Source: Bombilactobacillus mellis
GTDB lineage: Bacteria; Bacillota; Bacilli; Lactobacillales; Lactobacillaceae
Direction: 5' to 3'
NCBI RefSeq assembly: GCF_000967245.1
Contig: NZ_KQ033877.1
Span: 624,770-688,769, forward strand
DNA length: 64,000 bases
Shown: positions 9,717 through 18,161 of the stretch, piece by piece
How positions within the stretch are numbered: position 1 is the stretch's first letter
Layout of the letters: each line of letters begins with the position of its first letter
Position numbers and translations under genes: made by a program
The notes under the pieces: model-generated
What the model was told of the DNA's origin: nothing
The model's input: only the letters and a program-made list of their open reading frames with translations
Database searches by the model: none

Positions 9717-11642
9717 GTGATTGTTACGCAAGAATTAACAAAAGAATTGCTAAAAGAAAAATTTCCCACGCGAGAAGCTATCACCACGGAAATTATTAAT
9801 TTAAAAGCTATTTTAAATTTACCGAAAAGTACTGAAGCTTTTATGAGTGATATTCATGGTGAATATGCAGCTTTTGATCATGTTTTGCGTAATGCTTCGG
9901 GGAATATTAAATTAAAGATTAAGGCTTTATTTAATGGACGTTTGAATGCTAAAAGCCAGCAGGAACTAGCCTTTTTAGTCTATTATCCTACACAACGTCT
10001 CCAGATCATTAAAGCCGGTTTTCAGCATTCGGAAGACTTACAGCAATGGTATTTAGATACTTTTGCCCAATTATTGGAACTATTAAAATATTGTGCGACT
10101 AAATATACTCGTTCTAAGTTACGGAAAGCGCTAGCACCAGAATTTGTATATATTACTGAAGAATTACTCTACGGGGATTTTGATACGCTGGATAAGCAAA
10201 ATTATTATGCGCAAATAACAGCTGATATTATTAAATTAGGATCGGCAGATAAATTTATTATTTCCTTATGTCATACAATTCAGCGATTAGTTGTCGATCA
10301 TTTACATGTAGTGGGTGATATCTATGACCGGGGACCCCATCCAGATAAGATTATGGATCGGTTAATGAATTATCATTCGGTAGATTTACAATGGGGCAAC
10401 CATGATATTTTATGGCTGGGAGCTGTATCAGGATCACCTTTATGTGTGGCCAGTTTGTTAAGAATTTGTGCGCGATATAACAATTTATCAATTGTTGAAG
10501 ATGCCTATGGTATCAATTTACGTCATTTATCCTTATTAGCCGATAAATATTATCATGATAATCCGGGCTTTGCTCCCAAACTTAATCCTCAAGAAGCACG
10601 GCCTTCTGCCAGTGAATTAAGTCAAATTAATAAGATTCATCAAGCAATTGCAATTATTCAGTTTAAATTAGAAGGACATCTGATTGAACGCAGGCCCGAA
10701 TTTAAAATGCAATCGCGCCAATTGTTGGATAAGTTAGATCCACAGCAAACTCATATTTTGCTTAAAGGCAAAACTTATCCGATAATTAATGGCTGTTTTC
10801 AAACGGTTGATCCGAAAAATCCTTATCAGCTTTTACCTGACGAACAAGAAGTAATTACCCAATTGACGCAGGCATTTGTTCATTCAGAAAAATTACGCAA
10901 GCATATGGACTTTTTCATGCAAAAGGGCAGTATGTACTTAGTGTATAATGGTAATTTGTTGGTTCATGGCTGTATTCCTGTTGATGAAAAAGGTGATTTT
11001 GAGGGCTTAACTCTTAATCATCATCTCTATGCCGGAAAAGAATTATTCGATTTTTTAGAAGATAATTTACGACGCTGTTATGCTAATAGTCGTCAAAGTA
11101 CAGATTTAGCGACTGATTTGTTATGGTATCTCTGGTCAGGTCCTGTTTCACCGTTGTTTGGAAAACAGGAAATGACAACTTTTGAAAGATATTTTATTGC
11201 CGATCCGCAAACCCATTATGAAAAGCCGAACAGTTATTATCAGTTACGTCATCAAGAACCTTTTATTGTTAAAGTTTTACGTGAATTTGGGGCTGATGCT
11301 GATTGTGGTCATTTAATTAATGGACATACTCCGGTTAAAAAGGGACATTCTCCCATTATGGCCAATGGAAAAATGATTGTCATCGATGGCGGCTTTTCTA
11401 CTGCCTATCATAAGACGACCGGTATTGGCGGTTATACTTTATTGTATAATTCTCATGGGTTACAATTAGTGACGCACCAGCCTTTTACTACCCGCGAACA
11501 AGCAATTGAACAATTAAGTGATATTGTCTCGACGAAAAGAGTTGTTGAGCAGGAATTAGCACGCAAAACCGTTAGTGAAACAGATATTGGTAAGAAGTTG
11601 AAACAACAAATTCAACAATTAGAAGAATTGTTGGCAGAATGA
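9717..11642 (+). CDS. fbp: Fructose-1,6-bisphosphatase, class III
   Basis: Hydrolyses fructose 1,6-bisphosphate in gluconeogenesis; class III enzymes are manganese-dependent members of the calcineurin-like phosphoesterase superfamily. About 640 aa. Metal-site motifs are SDIHGEY, GDIYDRG, WGNHD and GHTPVKKG. The start is unresolved. The transcript should begin near 9700, and AAAAGGGTGA at 9711-9720 looks like the ribosome binding site. No ATG, GTG or TTG lies in frame at the right distance after it. I mark the in-frame GTG at 9717; ATT 9720 or GTT 9723 are alternatives. Confidence 0.93.
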   Translation: MIVTQELTKELLKEKFPTREAITTEIINLKAILNLPKSTEAFMSDIHGEYAAFDHVLRNASGNIKLKIKALFNGRLNAKSQQELAFLVYYPTQRLQIIKAGFQHSEDLQQWYLDTFAQLLELLKYCATKYTRSKLRKALAPEFVYITEELLYGDFDTLDKQNYYAQITADIIKLGSADKFIISLCHTIQRLVVDHLHVVGDIYDRGPHPDKIMDRLMNYHSVDLQWGNHDILWLGAVSGSPLCVASLLRICARYNNLSIVEDAYGINLRHLSLLADKYYHDNPGFAPKLNPQEARPSASELSQINKIHQAIAIIQFKLEGHLIERRPEFKMQSRQLLDKLDPQQTHILLKGKTYPIINGCFQTVDPKNPYQLLPDEQEVITQLTQAFVHSEKLRKHMDFFMQKGSMYLVYNGNLLVHGCIPVDEKGDFEGLTLNHHLYAGKELFDFLEDNLRRCYANSRQSTDLATDLLWYLWSGPVSPLFGKQEMTTFERYFIADPQTHYEKPNSYYQLRHQEPFIVKVLREFGADADCGHLINGHTPVKKGHSPIMANGKMIVIDGGFSTAYHKTTGIGGYTLLYNSHGLQLVTHQPFTTREQAIEQLSDIVSTKRVVEQELARKTVSETDIGKKLKQQIQQLEELLAE

Positions 11643-11681
11643 ATAACTGATCGCAGATTTTAAAAAGGAGTGGTCTAGAGA

Positions 11682-11915
11682 ATGACTAAAACTTTTACTA
11701 AAACGCAATTAGCGCAATATAATGGTAAAATTAAACCTCAAAAATATGTGGCTATCGATAGCATAGTTTATGATGTGACTCAAGTTGATGCTTGGGCCGG
11801 TGCTAATCATCATGGGCAAGTTGCGGGTAATGATCTCTCGAAAATTATTTTAAAAGCACCGCACAAAAAAACAGTCTTGGCCAAATTGCCGGTTGTGGGG
11901 AAATTAACTGAATAA
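11682..11915 (+). CDS. Small cytochrome b5-like heme-binding domain protein
   Basis: A free-standing 77 aa protein with the cytochrome b5-like fold. FTKTQLAQYNGK begins the domain, YVAIDSIVYDVT is its core strand, and the two expected heme-ligand histidines lie in the NHHG segment (about 44-45) and in KAPH (about 60). No signal peptide or membrane segment is visible, so it should be cytosolic. RBS aaaggagtgg. The partner is unknown; lactobacilli mostly lack heme synthesis, so it may bind scavenged heme or another planar ligand. The family call is firm; the function is not known. Confidence 0.75.
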   Translation: MTKTFTKTQLAQYNGKIKPQKYVAIDSIVYDVTQVDAWAGANHHGQVAGNDLSKIILKAPHKKTVLAKLPVVGKLTE

Positions 11916-11926
11916 GAAAATAGTTA

Positions 11927-11955
11927 TTGACAATGTTAACCTAGTTAGATATAAT
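11927..11955 (+). promoter_or_regulatory. Consensus promoter of the infC-rpmI-rplT operon
   Basis: Perfect TTGACA (11927-11932) and TATAAT (11950-11955) with a 17-base spacer. It begins 12 bases after the stop of the b5-like gene. Confidence 0.92.
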
Positions 11956-11969
11956 GTTCATTGAGTTTA

Positions 11970-12085
11970 AAAGCAGAAGCTCCCGCTTCTCACCCATGCA
12001 ATTTTTGCCTCTGGGTTTTAAAGAATAATCGACTAGATATTATTTGCGGGCGCTTTTGCGCCCGCATTTTTGTGAGTGAATTTTT
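11970..12085 (+). promoter_or_regulatory. L20-type autoregulatory leader with attenuator
   Basis: The transcribed leader contains GCAGAAGCTCCCGCTTCT and a CACCC...GGGTTTT pairing like the L20 leader of Firmicutes infC operons. A strong intrinsic terminator follows: GCGGGCGC to GCGCCCGC across 12046-12065, then ATTTTTG. In Bacillus, excess L20 binds such a leader and promotes premature termination. The same control is inferred here from the matching architecture. Confidence 0.82.
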
Positions 12086-12100
12086 TGGAGGTGGATACCA

Positions 12101-12640
12101 ATAGCTGCTAATAATAGCAAAAATAATATGATCGTGAACGAAAAAATTCGGGCACGTGAAGTGCGCGTAATTTCGGTTGGTGGAGAACAATTAGGTGTTA
12201 AGAATCGAGCAGAGGCTTTACGCTTGGCAGAACAGGCACATTTGGATTTAGTATTAGTCTCTCCTAATGCCAAACCACCGGTTGCCCGTATTATGGATTA
12301 TGGTAAATATCGATTTGAATTACAAAAAAAAGACCGTGAAGCGCGAAAGAAACAAAAGACTGTTAGTATCAAGGAAGTTAGGTTAAGTCCTACTATTGAG
12401 AAAAATGATTTTGATACTAAATTAAAAAATGCTCGTAAATTTCTCGAAAAGGGAGCAAAGGTCAAAGTTTCAATTAGATTCCGGGGCCGTGCCATCACTC
12501 ACAAAGAAATTGGTCGAGATGTTCTGGAAAAAATGGCGCAAGCAACTCAAGATGTTGCTACTGTTATCACGCATCCTAAAATGGATGGCAGAAGTATGTT
12601 TCTGATGCTTGCTCCTATCACTGATAAAAAGAAGAAATAA
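12101..12640 (+). CDS. infC: Translation initiation factor IF-3
   Basis: Binds the 30S subunit and checks start-codon and initiator-tRNA pairing. 179 aa from an ATA codon at 12101, placed 7 bases after GGAGGTG (12087-12093). The first in-frame ATG (12128) has no ribosome binding site and would remove part of the N-terminal domain ([14 protein letters not shown]). Rare start codons in infC let IF-3 repress its own translation, so ATA fits family practice. Both IF3 domains are present, with linker [12 protein letters not shown] near 80-92. First gene of the L35/L20 operon. Confidence 0.93.
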   Translation: MAANNSKNNMIVNEKIRAREVRVISVGGEQLGVKNRAEALRLAEQAHLDLVLVSPNAKPPVARIMDYGKYRFELQKKDREARKKQKTVSIKEVRLSPTIEKNDFDTKLKNARKFLEKGAKVKVSIRFRGRAITHKEIGRDVLEKMAQATQDVATVITHPKMDGRSMFLMLAPITDKKKK

Positions 12641-12656
12641 TTAGGAGGATATTATA

Positions 12657-12857
12657 ATGCCTAAGCAAAAGACACATCGTGCATCAGCAAAACGTTTTAA
12701 ATTTACTGCTAATGGTGGTTTGAAACGTCATCATGGTTATACAAGTCATCGTTTCCACGGTAAGACCAAGAAACAACGGCGGCAATTATCACAAGCGGCG
12801 ATGGTTAGTGCGAGTGATATGAAACGAATTAAGCAAATGTTAACTACTTACAAATAA
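12657..12857 (+). CDS. rpmI: 50S ribosomal protein L35
   Basis: 66 aa basic protein starting [15 protein letters not shown], the standard L35 opening, with typical KHRRH-like basic stretches ([19 protein letters not shown]). RBS taggagg. It lies 16 bases after infC and 24 before rplT in the usual operon. Confidence 0.97.
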   Translation: MPKQKTHRASAKRFKFTANGGLKRHHGYTSHRFHGKTKKQRRQLSQAAMVSASDMKRIKQMLTTYK

Positions 12858-12881
12858 AATAGATTTCTAGGAGGAATTTTT

Positions 12882-13238
12882 ATGCCACGTGTTAAAGGTG
12901 GAACAGTTACTCATCAACGTCGTAAGAAAGTTTTAAAACTCGCTAAGGGCTATCGTGGTTCGAAACATATTCAATTTAAGGCAGCATCAACGCAGTTATT
13001 TAATTCCTATCGTTATGCTTTTCGGGATCGGCGTCAAGTTAAGCGCGAATATCGTAAATTATGGATTGCCCGGATTAATGCTGCAGCTCGAACCCATGAT
13101 ATGAGCTATAGTAAGTTAATGCATGGACTAAAATTGGCACAAGTTGATATTAATCGTAAAATGTTGGCTGATTTGGCTGTTAATGATCAACGTGCATTTA
13201 AAAAGTTAGTCGACACTGCTAAAACTGCATTGAAATAA
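12882..13238 (+). CDS. rplT: 50S ribosomal protein L20
   Basis: 118 aa, full length, starting [19 protein letters not shown]. Binds 23S rRNA early in 50S assembly and, in Firmicutes, feeds back on the infC leader. RBS aggagg. Followed by an intrinsic terminator that ends the operon. Confidence 0.97.
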   Translation: MPRVKGGTVTHQRRKKVLKLAKGYRGSKHIQFKAASTQLFNSYRYAFRDRRQVKREYRKLWIARINAAARTHDMSYSKLMHGLKLAQVDINRKMLADLAVNDQRAFKKLVDTAKTALK

Positions 13239-13268
13239 TAAATTTAATGATGGCGGTGAGCCATTGGA

Positions 13269-13307
13269 GGCTGGAGCAAAATTAAATTTTGTCGCAGCCT
13301 TTTTTTA
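13269..13307 (+). terminator. Terminator of the infC operon
   Basis: GGCTG (13269-13273) pairs with CAGCC (13295-13299), with an inner CAAAATT/AATTTTG helix, then eight T. About 150 bases with no gene follow before yqeG. Confidence 0.9.
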
Positions 13308-13454
13308 TTAAGAGAAACTGAGAAAGCTTTCAGCACACAGCAGCATTAAGTTGAGTAACGTTAGGATTAAGCGATTCAAAAGTTTTGGCAATTCTTGTTT
13401 AACAATTGATTAAACCTAGTTGAATTTAAAATAATATATTAGGAGTGAAGGGCT

Positions 13455-13985
13455 CTGGGACTTTTTAAACCGACCGTAATGATTGAACAAATCATGCAAG
13501 TAAATGCTCAAGAGTTTGTTGATCAAGGTATTAAGGTCATATTATCGGATTTAGATAATACTTTGGTGCCTTGGAATCAGAAATATCGTCGTGATCAGCG
13601 CTTAATAAAGTGGAATCAAGAATTAAAGGCGCAGGGGGTTAAATTAGTTATTGTATCTAATAATAATCGTGCGCGGGTTTTAAAAGCGGTGCAGGGGCTA
13701 GATGTGGAAGTAGTTGATCGGGCTCTAAAACCTTTGCCTTTTGCGATTAAAAAATATCTATCGGAACAGCATTTAGCTAAAAAAGACGTTATAATGGTAG
13801 GCGATCAATTAATGACTGATATTTTAGCCGGTAATTTGGCCGGTTTAGCAACGATTCTCGTGCGGCCTTTAGTGGCTACTGATGCTAAAAAAACTCGGAT
13901 TAATCGTTTCTTTGAACGTCCTTTAATGTGGTTGAATAGTCGGCTTTACCGGCAGTTAAAGTGGAGGCAGCACTTGAATGAGTAA
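13455..13985 (+). CDS. yqeG: YqeG-family HAD phosphatase
   Basis: Haloacid-dehalogenase-fold phosphatase of the YqeG (IIIA) subfamily; substrate unknown, found with ribosome assembly genes. The HAD motif I is SDLDNTLVPWN, motif II region VSNNN, motif III KPLPFAIKK...MVGDQLMTDI. I choose a CTG at 13455, seven bases after AGGAGTG (13441-13447), giving 176 aa that begin LGLFKPT. The FKPT segment is conserved in the family, while the ATG at 13479 lacks a ribosome binding site and would cut it off. Its end overlaps yqeH by 8 bases. Confidence 0.9.
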   Translation: MGLFKPTVMIEQIMQVNAQEFVDQGIKVILSDLDNTLVPWNQKYRRDQRLIKWNQELKAQGVKLVIVSNNNRARVLKAVQGLDVEVVDRALKPLPFAIKKYLSEQHLAKKDVIMVGDQLMTDILAGNLAGLATILVRPLVATDAKKTRINRFFERPLMWLNSRLYRQLKWRQHLNE

Positions 13986-15099
13986 TGAAGAGGCATTATA
14001 TTGTATTGGTTGTGGTGCTTTATTGCAGTCGCAACAACAACAGCAGGCAGGATATATTCCTGAAGCTACTTTAGAAAAATATCTGGCTCAAGATAATGTT
14101 CAAGAATTATATTGCCAGCGTTGTTTTCGCTTACGACACTACAATGAAGTGTCAGCAGTACCTTTAAATGATAAGCATTTTCAACAGTTGTTACAATCCA
14201 TTGGAAAACAACAGGCTCTTGTGATTTATGTAGTCGATTTATTTAATTTTTCGGGAAGTGTTATCAAAAAATTGCGTCAATATATCGGACGTAATCCAAT
14301 CTTGTTAGTAGGTAATAAAGCAGATTTAATCCCGAGCTCTTTTAATAGTAATAAATTAAAAGATTGGCTGCGTCAGCAAGTCAAAAAATTAGGATTACAC
14401 CCTGTGGCTATAGAATTAGTAAGTGCCAAAAAACTTACGAATATTGATGATTTATTAAAGCAAATCATGAAATTGCGCCAAGGAAAAAAAGTTTACGTCG
14501 TCGGGACTACTAACGTCGGCAAATCGACTTTAATTAATGCTATTATTCAAGCTCATTCGGATTGGCAAAACTTAATTACAACGTCCAATTTTCCGGGGAC
14601 TACGCTTAATGAAATTCGCCTGCCTTTAGCCGAGGGCGGTGAAATTATTGATACTCCGGGCATTATGCATGATAATCAAATCTCTCAGTTTTTGGCTCCT
14701 TCGGAATTAAAATATCTGGCTCCCCAGCAGGAAATTCATCCGCGAGTATTTCAATTACAAGCGCAGCAAACTTTATTTTTAGCGGGTTTAGCACGATTAG
14801 ATTTTATTTCGGGTCCTTCGGGTTCATTTGTCGTCTATGTAAACAATCAGCTTTATGTACATCGGACCAAATTATCGCAGGCCCAGACTTTTTATCACAA
14901 ACATTTAGGCAAGTTGTTGCAGCCGCCTGTTTCGCAGGATCATCTACCACCTTTAAAAGCACAAACTATTATTACCAAAGTTAAAAGTGATATAGTTTTT
15001 GCGGGTTTAGGTTGGATTGCGGTTCCGGCCCAAGTAAGATTGCAAGCCTATTTACCCCAAGGATTACAGGTGGAAGTCCGCCCATCTTTAATAAATTGA
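13978..15099 (+). CDS. yqeH: Ribosome biogenesis GTPase YqeH
   Basis: Circularly permuted GTPase needed for 30S assembly in Bacillus. 373 aa. An N-terminal zinc finger (CIGCG...CQRC, residues 9-51) precedes the permuted G domain: G4 NKAD first, then G1 GTTNVGKST near 176-184 and the G3-like DTPG. RBS gtggagg; the start overlaps yqeG. It belongs to the yqeG-yqeH-yhbY-nadD-yqeK-rsfS run. Confidence 0.96.
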   Translation: MSNEEALYCIGCGALLQSQQQQQAGYIPEATLEKYLAQDNVQELYCQRCFRLRHYNEVSAVPLNDKHFQQLLQSIGKQQALVIYVVDLFNFSGSVIKKLRQYIGRNPILLVGNKADLIPSSFNSNKLKDWLRQQVKKLGLHPVAIELVSAKKLTNIDDLLKQIMKLRQGKKVYVVGTTNVGKSTLINAIIQAHSDWQNLITTSNFPGTTLNEIRLPLAEGGEIIDTPGIMHDNQISQFLAPSELKYLAPQQEIHPRVFQLQAQQTLFLAGLARLDFISGPSGSFVVYVNNQLYVHRTKLSQAQTFYHKHLGKLLQPPVSQDHLPPLKAQTIITKVKSDIVFAGLGWIAVPAQVRLQAYLPQGLQVEVRPSLIN

Positions 15100-15113
15100 A
15101 TGAAGGAGTAGCT

Positions 15114-15431
15114 ATGATAACACCTAAGCAGCGCCAATTTCTTCGAGGACAAGCGCAAAAACTGTCACCGATGTTGCAAATTGGCAAAAATGGTATTACA
15201 AAAACAGTTTTACAACAAATACAATGGCAAATTAATGCCCAAGAGTTGATTAAAATATCTATCTTGCCCAATTCTTCGGTGCAATCAGAAGAATTAATTC
15301 AGCAAGTACAAAAATTTGATACGCAAATTCAATACGTCCAAGATATTGGCCGCATGGTAATCTTATATAAACAAGCCCCCCAGCCTTCCCACCGCCATCT
15401 AAGTCTTAAGGTAAAACAAATTTCGAGGTAA
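15114..15431 (+). CDS. yhbY: CRM-domain RNA-binding protein YhbY
   Basis: 105 aa from the ATG at 15114 (RBS gaaggag). The frame is open further upstream, but only inside yqeH. The CRM fold opens TPKQRQFLRGQAQKLSPMLQIGKNGIT, with the conserved GKNG loop. Such proteins bind pre-50S particles. The C-terminal 20 residues are basic. The usual neighbour aroE, present between yqeH and yhbY in Bacillus, is absent. Confidence 0.92.
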   Translation: MITPKQRQFLRGQAQKLSPMLQIGKNGITKTVLQQIQWQINAQELIKISILPNSSVQSEELIQQVQKFDTQIQYVQDIGRMVILYKQAPQPSHRHLSLKVKQISR

Positions 15432-15436
15432 GATTA

Positions 15437-16087
15437 ATGACAAAGATTGCAGTTAAGAATCAGTCAATTACTGAACCTAAATTACAAAGAATAAATAATG
15501 GAAAACAAAAGCGGATCGGTATTATGGGGGGGACTTTTAATCCGCCTCATATTGGGCATTTAATGGTTGCGGATCAAGTTTTAAATCAATTAAGTTTGGA
15601 TAAAATTTTATTCCTGCCGGATTCCAAGCCGCCGCATGTGGACAGTAAAGGTGCCATTGCGGCCAGTGATCGTGTCGAAATGGTTCGACGAGCAATTATT
15701 GATCATCGTAATTTTGAATTAGGATTGATGGAAGTTAATCGTGGGGGAGTTAGTTATACTTATGACACGATTCGCGCTTTAACTATTTCTCATCCTGAAA
15801 ATCGTTATTATTTAATTATCGGCGCAGATATGGTTAACTATTTACCTAAGTGGCACAAGATTGAACAATTAGTGCAAATGGTTCAATTAGTCGGTGTTTG
15901 TCGCAAAGGTTATGAAAAAAAATCGGTTTATCCGGTAATTTGGGTTAATATGCCTGCCACTGACGTGAGTTCCACTTGGATCAGAAATACTATTCGCCAT
16001 CATGGTTCAGTTCGATATTTTGTACCGGATCTAGTTTTGCAGTATATTGAAGAAAAGGGGCTTTATCAAGATGAAGCAGACAAATAG
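15437..16087 (+). CDS. nadD: Nicotinate-nucleotide adenylyltransferase
   Basis: Makes deamido-NAD from nicotinate mononucleotide and ATP. 216 aa. The nucleotidyltransferase signature GIMGGTFNPPHIGH begins at residue 28, so the protein has about 25 extra N-terminal residues compared with most NadD. The ATG at 15437 has the better RBS (gaggtaag). The ISSTWIRN-like motif is DVSSTWIRNTI near 175. It overlaps yqeK by 17 bases. Confidence 0.95.
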   Translation: MTKIAVKNQSITEPKLQRINNGKQKRIGIMGGTFNPPHIGHLMVADQVLNQLSLDKILFLPDSKPPHVDSKGAIAASDRVEMVRRAIIDHRNFELGLMEVNRGGVSYTYDTIRALTISHPENRYYLIIGADMVNYLPKWHKIEQLVQMVQLVGVCRKGYEKKSVYPVIWVNMPATDVSSTWIRNTIRHHGSVRYFVPDLVLQYIEEKGLYQDEADK

Positions 16088-16649
16088 TGATTATCTTTCT
16101 GGCTTACAACAGCAGGTCAAGCAGCATTTATCCGATTATCGCTACCAGCACTGCCTGCGGACAAGTGAACGGGCAGTCCAGTTAGCGCAATTTAATAATT
16201 GTGACACTTATAAGGCTCAAATTGCGGGCTTGGTTCATGATTATGCTAAAGAGCGCAGCGATGAAGAATTTATTACAATGATTAAACAGGAAAAATTGGA
16301 TGCTGACCTATTAAATTACGGTAATGCGATTTGGCATGGTATTGTGGGTGCCTTTTTTATTAAATATGAACTGGGTATTGTCGACGAAGACATTTTAAAT
16401 GCTGTTCGGCGCCATACTACAGGTGATGTTCGCATGACAACCCTGGATAAAATCGTCTTTATGGCCGATTACACAGAACCGGGACGCGATTTTAAAGAAG
16501 CAGAGGAAGCACGAGCGATCACTGACCGTGATTTGGATGCGGGGGTTCGTTATCAATTACAGCATACCTTAGAACACTTGCTGAAACAAAAGCGGCAGAT
16601 TTATCCTTTAACCATTGCCAGTTATAACGAATGGGTTGTGCAAAAATAA
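16071..16649 (+). CDS. yqeK: HD-domain nucleotide hydrolase YqeK
   Basis: HD-domain protein of the YqeK family; Firmicutes members are symmetrical Ap4A hydrolases. 192 aa from the ATG at 16071; an in-frame TTG at 16047 has no usable ribosome binding site. Metal ligands are visible: RYQHCLRT, LVHDYAK (HD) and HGIVGA. It sits directly after nadD, as in Bacillus, and before rsfS. Confidence 0.92.
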   Translation: MKQTNSDYLSGLQQQVKQHLSDYRYQHCLRTSERAVQLAQFNNCDTYKAQIAGLVHDYAKERSDEEFITMIKQEKLDADLLNYGNAIWHGIVGAFFIKYELGIVDEDILNAVRRHTTGDVRMTTLDKIVFMADYTEPGRDFKEAEEARAITDRDLDAGVRYQLQHTLEHLLKQKRQIYPLTIASYNEWVVQK

Positions 16650-16663
16650 AGTGAGGTATTTTA

Positions 16664-17005
16664 TTGAATAGTCAAGAAGTTATGCAGATGGCAGTTAAGG
16701 CCGCTGCAGAAAAAAGAGCTGAAGATATAGTTGTTTTAGATATGCAAAACATTAGTTTGATGGCCGATTATTTTGTGATTGCTTCAGGTTCTTCTCAACG
16801 TCAAGTACAGGCAATTGTTGATAATGTTACGGATCAAGCTTCTAGTGTTAATCATGTTGAGGGACAGAAGGATTCCCCTTGGGTTTTAGTAGACCTGGGG
16901 GATGTAATTGTTCATGTCTTTACACCGGAAGCGCGCGATTTTTATAAAATTGAAAATTTATGGTCTGACGCCCCGGTTGTCGATGTCACGGCCTTAACCG
17001 AGTGA
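16664..17005 (+). CDS. rsfS: Ribosomal silencing factor RsfS
   Basis: Binds L14 on the 50S subunit and blocks subunit joining in starvation. 113 aa from TTG 16664 with gtgagg upstream. Family motifs: VLDMQNISLMADYFVIASG and DSPWVLVDLGDVIVHVF. In many lactobacilli a methyltransferase gene (yqeM) follows; here ylbM follows directly with a 4-base overlap. Confidence 0.95.
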   Translation: MNSQEVMQMAVKAAAEKRAEDIVVLDMQNISLMADYFVIASGSSQRQVQAIVDNVTDQASSVNHVEGQKDSPWVLVDLGDVIVHVFTPEARDFYKIENLWSDAPVVDVTALTE

Positions 17006-18153
17006 AGATGAGTATTTGTGGCCTTATTGCCGAATATAATCCATTACATAATGGACATGTTTGGCAAATTCAACAGATTAAAAGAAATTTACAGCCCGAA
17101 GTTTTAGTAGTAGTCATGTCCGGTAATTTTGTGCAAAGAGGCGATTTTGCCATCTTAAATAAATGGCAGCGCGCACGCTTAGCTCTAGAAGCCGGGGCGG
17201 ATCTGATTATTGAACTGCCCATTTATGGTGCTGTTCAGCCGGCAGACATTTTTGCAGAAGAGGCTGTGCGGATTTTACAGCAGTTGCAAGTAGAGACCTT
17301 GGTTTTTGGCAGTGAAAATCCTCACATAGACTACTATCAGTTGGCAGAACAAATTCAAAAAGTATCACTTAATTCAGAACAATTCACTGATTTTCATAAT
17401 ACGTATGCTACTCAATTTAATCAAAATCTTCAGCAGCAATTAGGGATTAATATCACGCAACCGAATCAACTATTAGGACTAGCATATGCCCAAGCATGTC
17501 TAAAACTAAATTATCCGGTTCGTTTACTACCTTTAGCACGTAAGGGACAGATAGCGCATAATGCCGTTAGTCTCCAGGGTAAATATTCCAGTGCCTCTGC
17601 GATTAGGCGCGCTCTTTTTGCGGGCAGTGCTTATCAAAAGGCCGTTCCTCAATTTACACAAGCAGCTTTAGCGCAGGCCGATTTATACAATTGGGAGGAT
17701 TTTTTTAAATTTTTGAAGTACCGGCTATTAACTGTAAGTTTGTCGGAATTAGGGCAGATTTATCAGATGAATGAAGGCTTGGAATATAAATTGCGGCAGG
17801 AGATTTTGGCAGCACAAAATTTTACAGACTTTTTGCACCGAATAAAAAGTAAAAGATATACCTATGCGCGTTTACGGCGTTTATGTATGTATACTTTATT
17901 AAATATTTCCGTTACAAAAATGCAGCAAATGCGCCGGCAACGTTATCTGCACGTCTTAGGATTTAATAGGGCGGGGCAGAAGCATTTGCATAATGTCAAA
18001 AAAGATTTAGAGCTTCCCTTGATTACCAAAGTAACACAAAAAATAGGTAACGGTACTGGGCTTATGGCACCAACAGTTATGGCAGATCGAATTTTTAATT
18101 TGGTAAATGTACCAGAACAAAATTTTGGACGTCAACCAATCAAAAGAAAGTAG
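17002..18153 (+). CDS. tmcAL: tRNA(Met) cytidine acetate ligase TmcAL (YlbM)
   Basis: Forms N4-acetylcytidine at the wobble base of elongator tRNA-Met using acetate and ATP. 383 aa from a GTG that overlaps the rsfS stop by four bases (GTGA); an ATG at 17008 is equally possible. The nucleotidyltransferase motif is GLIAEYNPLHNGH near residue 6, followed by MSGNFVQRGDF and VFGSE. Length and motifs match the family. Confidence 0.93.
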   Translation: MKMSICGLIAEYNPLHNGHVWQIQQIKRNLQPEVLVVVMSGNFVQRGDFAILNKWQRARLALEAGADLIIELPIYGAVQPADIFAEEAVRILQQLQVETLVFGSENPHIDYYQLAEQIQKVSLNSEQFTDFHNTYATQFNQNLQQQLGINITQPNQLLGLAYAQACLKLNYPVRLLPLARKGQIAHNAVSLQGKYSSASAIRRALFAGSAYQKAVPQFTQAALAQADLYNWEDFFKFLKYRLLTVSLSELGQIYQMNEGLEYKLRQEILAAQNFTDFLHRIKSKRYTYARLRRLCMYTLLNISVTKMQQMRRQRYLHVLGFNRAGQKHLHNVKKDLELPLITKVTQKIGNGTGLMAPTVMADRIFNLVNVPEQNFGRQPIKRK

Positions 18154-18161
18154 GTCAAAAA

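Noticed and set aside
15012-15113. YhbY extension of 34 residues
   Set aside because: It lies inside yqeH; a good ribosome binding site marks ATG 15114.
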